Source: Mytilisepta virgata
Lineage: Eukaryota; Mollusca; Bivalvia; Mytilida; Mytilidae
DNA: 64,000 nt
Reading direction: 5' to 3'
Assembly (NCBI GenBank): GCA_028015205.1
Contig: CM051520.1
Location: 7,970,501 to 8,034,500, forward strand
Shown: in pieces, positions 25,829 through 37,800 of the stretch
How positions within the stretch are numbered: position 1 is the stretch's first letter
How the letters are laid out: the number at the start of each line of letters is the position of its first letter
The notes under the pieces: model-generated
Database searches by the model: none
Told to the model about the DNA's origin: nothing
Seen by the model: only the letters and a program-made list of their open reading frames with translations
Translations under genes and position numbers: made by a program

Positions 25829-28800
25829 GTTTGGTAAAATCCTGAGGAAAAATTAAACATTTTGCTAAATTTTAATAATGTGTTTTACGTTATCTTCTTG
25901 AATGTAAAACTGCATTGATGGATTTTGTTGGCTGTCAAGGGTATCCAGATCCAGAACAGGTTTATAAACATAATCTAATAATGTTAATACTATTTCAATT
26001 TCTAATTTCTTCAAGAATGTAAAGCCGGGACATTCGGCTTCAAATGCCAGTTTTCATGTCAACAAAACTATTTTGGATTGGGGTGCAAAAAACTATGCAA
26101 CTGTAGCGGAAATGAATCATGTGACCCTGTTGATGGATGTATATGTAAAGCAGGAGTAACAGGATCAAACTGTGACAAAAGTAAGTACTGAAGTAATTTA
26201 ATTGGATTTTTTCTAACATGATGTAAGTAGGGATTTACAAAACTTTACTTATGTAGTATGTCATTCAATTTTACTATACGGTGCATCTAAATATTTAGTA
26301 GTACATTATATTTGTGTAAAAAACCATGTACTCCTTTTTGTAACATATCCGTCAGCACCACTATGATGGAGTACCAGGAAGTAAACATCTATAATATTTT
26401 ACAAAATTTTATGTAGATTGTCCTGACGGACTTTATGGATTGTACTGCAGTCACACGTGTTTATGTGCTAATGATGCAAGATGTCATCCTACGACGGGTC
26501 AATGTCTTTGTCCTCCGGGTTGGCATGGACGGCACTGCACTGAAGGTAACATGGAACTTGTTTTTAAATGCTTTGAATTCGTTTCTCATCTCATCCATAT
26601 GCTAAGCATATAATTATAGAATGTACATTTTGTACGCGTATACATGTACATTTCACCTCATATGGTTGATAAAAATACATATTCAAACGTAAGAAAGTAA
26701 CGTATACCAGATAAGGTAAACGACAACACACAGAATTCAGAAAACATCACAATCGAAAAATATGAACATACATGAAAAGAAAAGTCTTGCTAAAGTCAAA
26801 TCCTTAACTCAAACGTTTTCATAACTTTAACAATTATGAAATAATATATTCATGTACATGTATATAAATTGAAATATAAATGTAGAGGTACAACGTTTAA
26901 AGTTATGAAGAAAAAGAAAAATGGGAAAAACAAATAAAATAAAAAAAAAAAACAAAACAAAACAAGAAGTTGTCTGATTGAAAGATTTGTGGGGACGCCC
27001 GAACTAAATCAGCCCATCCATACTAAAAACCGTATTTTTTTTTTATTATTTTTGATTTGGTTATTACAAAATTATTAGCACCATATGTTAACTTGATAAA
27101 AAAAAAAAACTCTCAATGGGTATTCTAATCTAAACAAAATAATTCTATGAAAACGAAAGACAAAACAATGGGTTTTTTTTCTGAAAAATATTCTGATTCC
27201 CAATTTGATGCAAAAAAAATATTGTGGTCAAGCAGATGACAAAAATATTCTGAATCCAGATTTTCCCCATAGCGTATTGTGTAATTTGATTGATAGCCTG
27301 AAAAACCAATAAAAAAAATCTAACTCGGACAAAAAACCATACCCCCCCCCCCTTCCCCTTGAAGTTAAATGGTCGGTCCCTTACTAAGAAAAACTTCAGT
27401 TATATTACATCGGAAACCTTCCCTTTTTATCATATCAATCGTTGTTTCTTAAATGACTCTCATACGAATAACTTTTTGCTAATGGGTTAAAAAGGAGTCC
27501 GGGCGTTTTTGAATAGCACTGATCCATATTGGGGCTAAATTCAGAAGCTAATGTATCTACCGATAAATTGAAAGTAATTATTATATTTTTACTGTTTACG
27601 AAATAAAGGTTCATATTATACTTCAAATGTGCCAGACGTTTCTCGAAGAAATCTGCCTTGATCATTGAGAAAGAGTGAATTTTAAATCTAATTCAAATAC
27701 AAACCGTCAAAACGAGTCATGAAGGGTATCGGAAAAGGAATTTTTAATAGTTTCTATACAAATGTAACAATGTATGCATTCTTATATTCCTAAGTTTCAC
27801 GTTTATATAACGATCTTCATTTTCAGTTATAATTTTTATATTTTGTGTGGACACGATGTTTTACGGCACTTTTCTCTATGTTGTAACTTTTTGTTAGTCT
27901 CTTTACCTCAAATTCGTGATAGATATCCATGGAATTTGTTCCAGTTCCCTTCTTCCTTCAATCATATACAGTATCGAGCGACGTTCAGTATTACTGATTT
28001 ATAGCTCACCTGGTCAAAGGCTATGTGAGCTTTTGTCATCACTTGGCGTCCGTCGTCTGTCCGTCGTCCCGTCGTCCGTCCGTTAACTTTTCACATTTTA
28101 ATCTTCTCTGAAACCACTAAGCCAAATAGAATTAAATTAGGCAGGAAGCATCTATATAAGGTCGTTTATAAAATTTGCTCATTTCCTTCCGATCGGACAA
28201 CAAACCTGGCCGCCATGGGCATTTTTTTTCTGATTGGTTTAGTTTTCTGAAACTGCTTAGAGAAATGGATCGAAACTTGACAGGAAGCATATATGGAAGG
28301 TCCGTTATAAAGTTTCCTCATTTCATTTCAACTGGACTACAACTATTGTCGCCATGGGCAGTTCTTGTTTCTCATTGGTTGATATAAAAAAAATGTTCTC
28401 TTAAATCGCTCGGCCAAATGAAACGAAACTTGACAGACAACATCTATGGGAGGTCCTTTATAAATGTTACCTCATTTCATCCCTATCGCGCAAAAAAACA
28501 TGGCCGACATAGGCAATACATGTTTCTCATAGGCTGATTAAAAGATTTAAAAAATACAATTCTCTGGAACTGCTTGGCCAAATAGAACGAAACTTGACAG
28601 GAAGAATCTATGGGAGGTTCTTTACAAATTTTTTGTATTTCATCCCGATCGGAGTACATATATGGTCACCATTGGCAATTCTTGTTTCTGATTCACTTAT
28701 ATAAAACGATCTTCTCCTCTGAAATCGCTTGCCAAAATGGAACGAAACCTCACGGGACGCATATGGGAGGTCCTTTATACAGTTTCCTCATTTTGTCCCG

Positions 28801-31800
28801 ATCAGAATACAAATATGGCCGCCATGAGCATTTCTTGTTTCTGGTGGCTGATATTAAAAAATCTTCTCCTCTGAAGTCGCTAGGCCAAATGGAACGAAAC
28901 TTGACAGAAAGCATCTAATTGTGTTTCTATACATAGTTTCCTCTTTTCCTCCTGATCAGGCAACAAACATGGCCGTCATAGGCAGTTCTTGTCTTTCATC
29001 GGTTGATGATCTTCTTCTTTGAAACCGGTTGGCCACAGGGAACGAGACTTGACGATAAGCATCTGTTGGAGGTTTTTAGCTCACCTGACCCGAAGGGTCA
29101 TGTGAGCTATTGCCATCACTTGGCGTCCGTCGTCCGTCCGTCCGTCCGTCCGTCCGTCCGTCGTCCGTCCGTCCGTCCGTCCGTCCGTCGTCCGTCCGTC
29201 CGTCGTCCGTCCGTCGTCCGTCCGTCGTCCGTAAACTTTTTCAAACGTTAACTCCTCTGACACCATAAGACCAATTGCAACCAAACTTCGTACAGTTGTT
29301 TATTGGTATATGTGCTACAAAACTATCGTTTGGATTTTTGATTCGTATAAAAACATGGCCGCCATGGCTAAAAATAGAACATAGGGGTAAATTGCAGTTT
29401 TTTGCAAATAACTCAAAAACCATAACAGATATCAAAATTCTGGCATCGGGTAAAAGTGTTCAGCACCTCAAGATCTACCTGCCCTGAAATTTTGAAGAAG
29501 ATCCAACGACCCATGTAGGAGTTATTGCCCTTTTTCTGCATTTTTTCCAAATTTTGCACTTATTAAGCTCAATATCTTGGATACTATAAAGGAAATTTGT
29601 AAAATTTAAATTTCATATTGTTAGGCACACAAAGATCTACAAAATTTGTAACAGGATCGAAGTTGTAGGTTCGTTCCTTTTAGGAGTTATTTGACATTTT
29701 TGGCTTTTTTTTATGTTATTATTTCAAAAATCTTCTTCTCTGAAACTACTATTCAAAATCAAATGAAACTTGGTAAGATTGTTCCTTAGGGTATCCTGCA
29801 CAAAGTTTATGCTTCGATTTTTGATCCGTCGAAAAACATGGCCACTGTTACTAAAAATAGAAAATAGGGGTCAAACAACAGTTTTTCGCAAATATCTCAA
29901 AAATCATTAGGTTACGGCAAATTCTGGCAAGTTGAAAGTGTTCAGCATGATGAGAGTTACCTGTGTGCTGATTTTCGTGAAAATCTGTCAACTGATGTTA
30001 GAGTTATTGCCCTTTTTTGACATTTTGGGCTTTTTTTATGTTATTATTTCAAAAATCTTCTTCTCTGAAACTACTATTCAAAATCAAATGAAACTTGGTA
30101 AGATTGTTCCTTAGGGTATCCTGCACAAAGTTTATGCTTCGATTTTTGATCCGTCGAAAAACATGGCCACTGTTACTAAAAATAGAACATAGGGGTCAAA
30201 CAACAGTTTTGCGCAAATATCTCAAAAATCATTAGGTTACGGCAAATTCTGGCAGGTTGAAAGTGTTCAGCATGATGAGAGCTACCTCTGTGCTGATTTT
30301 CGTGAAAATCTGTCAACTGATGTTAGAGTTATTGCCCTTTTTTGAGATTTTTGGCTTTTTTTTATGTTATTGTTTCCAAAATCTTCTTCTCTGAAACTGC
30401 TATTCAAAATCAAATGAAACTTGGTAAGATTGTTCCTTAGGATATCCTGCACAAAGTTTATGCTTCGATTTTTGATCCGTCGAAAAACATGGCCACTGTT
30501 ACTAAAAATAGAACATAGGGGTCAAACAACAGTTTTGCGCAAATATCTCAAAAATCATTAGGTTACGGCAAATTCTGGCAGGTTGAAAGTGTTCAGCATG
30601 ATGAGAGCTACCTGTATGCTGATTTTCGTGAGAAAATCTGTCAACTGATGTTAGAGTTATTGCCCTTTTTTGACATTTTTGGCTTTTTTTTATGTTATTG
30701 TTTCAAAAATCTTCTTCTCTGAAACTACTATTCAAAATCAAATGAAACTTGGTAAGATTGTTCCTTAGGGTATCCTGCAAAAAGTTAATGCTTCGATTTT
30801 TGATTGGTCGAAAAACATGTCCGCCCTTACTAAAAATAGAACATAGGGGTCAAAATGCTGTTTTTTGCTATTTTTTCCTGAATTATAGAAAGAAAATGAA
30901 GATGAAAGCTACTTTCAAGGTAAACATGGTATCCCGAGTTGAATGGTGATGATGAAAGTTTGTTTTGGAGGGTCATTTTTAAAATGGCTGCCATTTTCCC
31001 GCCATTTTTTACACTTGCTCGGATTTCAACAATATTTGGTTTTTAAAGTAAACATGGTATCCTTAGTGAATGGTGATGATGAGATTTAGTTTATAGCGCA
31101 TTGTTTGCCAGGTGAGCGATTCAGGCTCTTGAGAGCCTCTTGTTTAACAAAGTTGCCTCATTTTGTCCAGATCAGGCGACAAACGTGGTCGCCATGGGAA
31201 ATTCTTGTTTCTGATTGGTTGATTAGAAAAAAATCTTTTAAACTGCTTGGCCAAATAGAGCAAAAAGTGTCTATGACATAACAAAAATCTACAGGACCGC
31301 AGAATTGCTTGAAACCAAACATGGTATGAATGATCCTCTTAAGGTGCTCATCAGGTGTTGTTACTCTGGTGCTGCCGATCCCTAATTCAAAATGGCCTTC
31401 AGCAGACTTAGGTTAACCAAGACCCTATGGGAAATACATGCAAAAATCTTCTGGAGAACCGCTAAATTTTAGAATATGCTGTCCTGTAAGTGGAAGGACC
31501 TTGATGAAGAAAAATCTGGTTCCTACAAGGCTTACCATACTTCATAATGATCGGGAGAAGTGACTTTTCTTTTAGGTACATCAATAAAAATGGCTTTCAT
31601 GCCAAGTGAGCGATACAGGCTCAGCCCTCTGATCTGAGTCTCTAGTTTAAAGGAAGTAACTGATGAGCAACAATTATCATTCAATAAACGCATTACTTTC
31701 GTGCATGTCATAATAGTAAGCAATGTTTAGTCAGACAGCACATGTGTAAATTTAAAAAAAATATATTTAGCGAGTAGATTTTAACACAATTTAAATACAT

Positions 31801-34800
31801 GTACATGTATGTAGTATATGAATAAGCCAAATAAGAATATTTTTTTTTAAAATATGCCACACGCCAAGAGACATGGGGTTTAAAAGGATATTTTTTCAAA
31901 ATATTACAAAATTCATATAACTTACTTGTAAGTATTTTAGTTTTTGCAATTCATTAAGTCGCACAGATAATATTTTTTTACTGTTTTGAATAAACAATTT
32001 GTGACAAACATTTCTTTACTGATGCTTAGCAAATTAACTTCTATTTGATTTTTATAGGTAGTTAATTTAAATCATGTATTTTTTCACAGACTTTGTGAGC
32101 CTTTTCTTAAAACAATCAGACAAGAAATTCAAACCAAATACCTGACTTAATTTATTCCTGGTAACCTTTAATTTTGAATCTTTTCACCACATTTTAGCAT
32201 ATCCCTTTTTCCAACCAATATGTGAACCTTTCCCCTCTGAAACTCAAGAATGCAAAAAACAATTGATTTTCCCATTGCCGACAATAGTAATGTTTCTTGC
32301 TGTACAGATTTTACTGAGTTGATTTTAATTATAAAATATTATTTAAAATAAAGAATATTTATTGCGTTAACATATTTCATAAAAAAAAAAAAAACATATG
32401 GTCCCGTTGCTTTTCTATGTGTAATTTACAGCTGCAATGGTGACCGTCAATCTCGCAGAAAAATAACAGTAAAATTTATGCATTCAACAACAGGAAGAAA
32501 AAAAATTCTCAACTATTTCAGAAGGAGGAATAAAATTTTATTTTGTCATTGCTTCAACCAAGAATCCATAAGGTTTCAGGAAAAAAAATATTATTTGTGG
32601 CATACTCCACCCAATCAAAATCCGCCATGTTTTTGTTTCTGAATACCATGTTATGCTCATTAACGACTGGTTCCATAGGAGATAATGTTAGATTGTAACC
32701 TATAAAATCTAAAAAAGGGCACAGAATCTAGCAAATTTTAGGCCTAATAAATACTTGTTATATCTAGTAATGGAAAAGTTGTGGGCAAAAGATGTCGATC
32801 ACTTACAAGTGAAGAAAAATGAAAAGTTCAACACGTACCCCAAATGACGGCAGAGGAAATGTGAAGCTGAGAGTTGACTCTTTTGCCAAATAGAACTTAT
32901 TTATTTTTTATTAAATATACATAAACAATTGGTCTGTGTGTTTTATCAATAGACTAGTGGACATGACTTTCACATAAAACATTCACATCAGCTGTAAGGT
33001 AATTGGGGTAGATTCTACCCAAGAATTGAAAACTACAGGGAAAAATGCCAATTTTCTTAATTTTGATGTACTAAAAGTTTAATCTGAAACAACTAAATGC
33101 ACTGAAAAACCATAACCTTATACTAAACAGATAAGACAGTGACCAGAGATGATGTATCAATAATCTTATCATATCTGTCACTGCAGCTGTAAGAATTAAA
33201 AATTTATATCTGTACTGCTATCTCTTTCTGTTTATGAGAATTTTTTATGAGAGTTCTGTTTTGTGCCTTTCTTTCAAATTAAAGATGCAATTTTTAACTA
33301 AATTTCCACTATAAAAGTAAAGACAGAATGCCAAACTTTCACAAACATTTTCCTTAAACAGTTACATTCAGGGATTACAAATAAATTCTTCATATTAAAA
33401 CGGCCAAGTTCAAAAAGGGAAATAATTCAGGTTTTTCAACTGGATATTTTCCTTACAATAGACAAAGAAAAACTGTAAAACCTAGTAAAAGTGACACAAC
33501 ACAAACAGTTTATAAAAGTCTTATCAGAAAAATGACTTCTCTTGTGCAAAACATTCCATATAAGGATAACGATACTCAATCTACAAATGGCACCAAACCT
33601 GCTGTTCTGTTGCGACCAAAGGATGCTGGTCCTAAAATTCAAAAAACAAAGAAGTCAGCAAAGAAAAATCAAAGCTAGGTTAAATGGTAATTAATATGAT
33701 AACATGAAATCTAAAAATACGAGTTAATAAGAACAAAGGTACTATTTAACTCTATTTTAAATTGTTTTTTTAAGAGCGGATTGAAAATGCCTATCAGTTC
33801 ATAAAATCTACAAATTTTCCTTAAAATAATCTTTTGTTGTTGTTGTACCTACTTGAATTAATAAAATATATGCTAAATTTAGTGAAAATATTGATACTTC
33901 TACCTACTTTGCTACATAATACCAAGAAGTTCCATTTTATATTTATGCAAAAAAAAATTGTGATCAAAGGCAGGTAATTCACAAATATTTTGAAGTACAT
34001 TCAGAAACTGTACTGTTACAGGTAGAAAAACACTCTCTTAAGGCAGTCTTTTCTTATACATTTTAGGTCTGAAGATTCATCTAATAGAACAGTGAATGTG
34101 AGACTGAATGCAATAATGTGGAACTCTGTATTTAGAGAACACCAAAGACTTCATTCCAATTGTAATGGATTTATACAGTGGAATATGGAAAAAGAAGAAA
34201 ATTTTGGATTTGTAAATCGTGAAGAGGCAATGTGTGACAAGTGCACCTATCGATCAAAGAAGTTCAAACTCTATGAATAAATGCAAACCAAAAAACCAGG
34301 AAGGAAGGCAGTCAAGATAAATGTATCCGCCCAAGCAGCTTTAAGCCAGACACCACTTGGATATACTGGTTTGATAAAAATAGTACTTGGCTGTAACATG
34401 CCAGCTCCATCAGCTCAAGGGCTACAAAAGAGGGCAAATAAAGTGCTACCTGAAATAGTAAAGATAAATAAGAAGAATATGAAAGCGCGACGCAAGCAGC
34501 TGATTGCAATAAATACACTGAGAGGAAGTAAAAATCCTGGTTCTGTAAGTCTACAGGCTGACGGTGCGTACAACAATGCAATATATTCCGGCATTGGAAA
34601 AACTCCATTCCAACCTGCTACACAAGTGGTGTACTCTGTTGCAGAAACTGAAACAGAAGATAAAAGCATTATAGGAGTTGTTTGCAAGAATAAACTATGT
34701 TCAGTTCATCCAATTAAATCAGGTGAAAAGTGCACTTCTGCATGCAGTTCAAATTTAACATTCATGAAAAGCATAGGGGATGAGTACACATGGGCAAAAG

Positions 34801-37800
34801 AAGCACTTCAAGTTCTTGCCAGTGATGAAATTGAGGCAAAACATTTTACAACAGACCCAGATAGCTCTGCTTTTAGAGCAGCAGATGACTTGTATCTTGA
34901 AAATACAACATCTACAGAGCCAGAACATTTTCTAGATACAAGACATTTCTTAAACAATCATAGGAAAAATATTAGAAGTAATAAGGAATTGGCAGAAATA
35001 ATGCCTGGTAGAACAAACAAAGACCGTGAAAAGCTTTTAAACAATTTCGCTTTGGATTTAGCTGAGAGATGTCAGTCGGAGTTTACCCAGGCCATGGAAA
35101 TATATGGTGGTGACTTTGGCAAAGTCCAGAATAAGATATCTTTCACTGTTGATGCCATGCCCACATGTTACACTGGCAATCATGAACTTTGCCGTAGACA
35201 TTCTTTTGTGTGCAAGGGTGGACAGAAATTCTGGTTTTCTAACAGAGCTTTCTTACCAAACAGTTTTAAGATAAGAAAATTGGATGAAAACCTGAATGCT
35301 ATAAGAAAGTGTGTGTTGTATCGACTAAGTCCGAGCGCCTTAAAAAAGACAAGATTGAACCTAAATACTCAAACAGTTGAGGGATTTAATAGATCACTGC
35401 GTAGATCACTACCAAAAAATGTTACCTATACAAAAAACTTTGAAGGTCGTGTCCATTCAGCTATTCATAGTGTCAATCTTGGCCCTGGTGAGTCTCTCCT
35501 GGAGATCTGTAAACAACTCGGGGCAGAAATCAGTCCTGGGTCTGCTGCTGAAAAAAAACTCAAGGCTTTACAAAAAACAGACAGATTGCAGAAAGCTTAT
35601 AAAAAAACAATGAAATATAAAAAGGAGAGGTCTAATACTAGAAAACATTTGTATAAAAGTTATGAAAAACATCAGGAAGAAAAGTGTTACGAGAAGACCA
35701 AGCTTTTGCGGCCAGTTAAACGTACGAAAACTCAAGCCGAGGACCATCCTTATGCCAAAAAACGACGAATTGCAGTGACAAAAAAGTGTTGATTTGTAAA
35801 TAAAGCATACTTTCATATACGACAATGTGGTTCATGACATTTTGCGCATAAATTTTGCCCTTTACAATGAATACGTTCCTGGTTAGTAGCATGGGACTCA
35901 AGTATAATATGCTCTGAATTTACACAAGTCTTATTACGGCACAAGTGACTACATTCTATGCGATTGTTGTTTTTTTTTTCATCAAGTCTTGGCATATCAT
36001 TGTGGCTTATTCTTTGCTTAATCATATATGCCAGTCTGTGTGCTCTTTCTTTTTTTGCGCCTTCCCTTGGCAACTTTACATTCATTACACCATAACCCAA
36101 TTTGTCAACATAGCCGTCCCATGCTACACAACCATGAATATTGCCCATTTTTTTTGTTTTCTTTTGAAATCTCTCCTCTAAATCTTTATAAAAGTCCTCC
36201 ATGATGCTGACACAATCAGAAAAACGTTTTAAAAGAAGTCTGATTCAGCAACTTGCTTTTCCAAAATGAAAGTGAAAGTAAATTCCATCCCAATATAGAA
36301 TGCAAAAAACAATTGATTTTCCCATTGAAGACAATAGTAATGTTTCCTGATGTACAGATTTTACTAAGTTCATTTTAATTATAAAACATTATTTAAAATA
36401 AAGAATATTTATTGTGTTAACATATTTCATAAAAAAAAAAATATATGGGGACGTTGCTTTTCTATGTGTAATTTACAGCTGCAATGGTGACCGTCAATCT
36501 CGCAGAAAAATAACAGTAAAATTTATGCATTCAAAAACAGGAAGAAAAAAAATTCTCAACTATTTCAGAAGGAGGAATAAAATTTTATTTTGTCATTGCT
36601 TCAACCAAGAATCCGTAAGGTTTCAGGAAAAAAAAATATTATTTGTGGCATACTCCCCCAATCAAAATCCGCCATGTTTTTGTTTCTGAATACCATGTTA
36701 TGTTCATTAACGACTGGTTCCATTGGAGCTAATGGTAGATTGTAACCGCAAATGGTTTTCTCATACTACTTTATCTTGTTAAAAGCGCCCATAATGTCTC
36801 ATTTGAATCGTTAAAACGTTGAAAAGTTGTTTTAACTGCCAAAATAAATTATGGTAACAGAAATTCGAGTTAGATATTTTATCATGAGTTCTTGACATCA
36901 CTTAAAGATATATGTATAAGGAGATTTTAAATAATAAGAATAAGGCCACACCAAAATGGTCTTTAGTTCTTTGGATTTTGCCCCTCCGATTTTTAGACTA
37001 TGTAAATTATAAGAACAAATTTTGCCGCCTCATTTTTGCAATAATCCTGAAAATATGCCCCAAATTTTTCTTAAAAAAAAATTGTTCGTCCGCTCCTAAA
37101 ATTTGTAAAAATTGGGATTTTTCGCAGTTTATTATATTAAAAAAACTTGTGCCGCACGTAAAGTTGGTCTTCGCCCGAAAAAAAAAGTTTTCAAGAAAAA
37201 AAATTTCGCTCGTTCGCACCAATAAAAAATTGCCATCCAAAAATCCAAAGAACGATAAATTAATCTGGTGTGGCCTAAATTGAACGTTGATCCCATTATT
37301 TAACTGGCATAGTAACAGTCTATTTCAATAACCGTAATTCCAAATACATTTGTACGGTTATGCAGTTGTAAACTTGAATTCTACTGGCTGCCTTGCCATC
37401 TGCTAAATAACCATGTTCGCCATACACAACCCAATCAAATTGCCCCCAAAAAGAAAACTTTTTACAAAACATGTGCCTGTAGCCAACCAGCAATCGCGTT
37501 GTAATATGTTGACCTTTCATCGTGTGTGCTCAACCTGTTGACCTTAAATCATGTGTGCTATAAAAAGAACAAAGTAAGGAACACGCTGTCTTGTGATAAC
37601 CTTAGTGTATTGCCCTACATAAGGCAAGTTGACCTGTTAACCGGTCGGCGAATAGAAAATTCCACTGGTTGACATCTATACATTCATGACGCAATCCAGG
37701 GCTTTATCGATCTACAGCAATTCAAATAAAATATATTTATTATACTTCTCTGTAATATATCATACAAAATTAAAAGTGATAACACATGTAAAAAAATATA

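Larger units (their letters stand above)
29078..31142 (+). repeat. Bivalve interspersed repeat, inner copy nested in the outer one
   Basis: Starts AGCTCACCTGACCCGAAGG and ends CAGGCTCTTGAGAGCCTCTTG, splitting the outer copy at ...GGTTTTT | TTTAACAAAG.... The intact ends define the family's termini. It contains a GTCCGTCC minisatellite and a 326-bp tandem repeat. Confidence 0.8.
28003..31645 (+). repeat. Bivalve interspersed repeat, outer copy
   Basis: Starts AGCTCACCTGGTCAAAGGC with a CCGTCGTCCGTCCG run, continues in degenerate units of about 140-150 bases (GAAACTTGACAGGAAGCATC, ATGGCCGCCATGGGCA) and ends near GAGCGATACAGGCTCAGCC. It is interrupted at 29078-31142 by another member of the same family. 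No protein is encoded. Confidence 0.75.
32247..36747. mobile_element. Putative transposon: MULE-like transposase plus HNH ORF between 450-bp direct repeats
   Basis: Nearly identical direct repeats (32247-32700, 36297-36747) flank 3.6 kb holding a plus-strand transposase pseudogene and a convergent minus-strand His-Me finger endonuclease ORF, with 20 bases between the two ORFs. I did not find terminal inverted repeats, which MULEs often have, so true boundaries are uncertain. It lies in intron 4 of gene B. The direct repeats may be part of the element or may mark recombination or duplication. Confidence 0.55.

Noticed and set aside
29003..29284. RPSVRPSV and TDGRTDGR ORFs on opposite strands
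   Set aside because: Both come from the GTCCGTCC minisatellite.
28003..31645. CRISPR-like interpretation of regularly spaced units
   Set aside because: Units are long, degenerate and continuous, with no short repeat/spacer alternation; the window is eukaryotic.
36414..36689. 91-codon ORF in the right direct repeat
   Set aside because: The left copy of the repeat is frameshifted at an A-run, so no conserved protein.
32247..36747. LTR retrotransposon interpretation of the 450-bp direct repeats
   Set aside because: No TG...CA ends, primer binding site, polypurine tract or RT between them; the enclosed ORF is transposase-like.
36912..37283. ORFs on both strands over the Harbinger-type MITE
   Set aside because: MITE interior; lysine-rich translation from A-runs, no domain.
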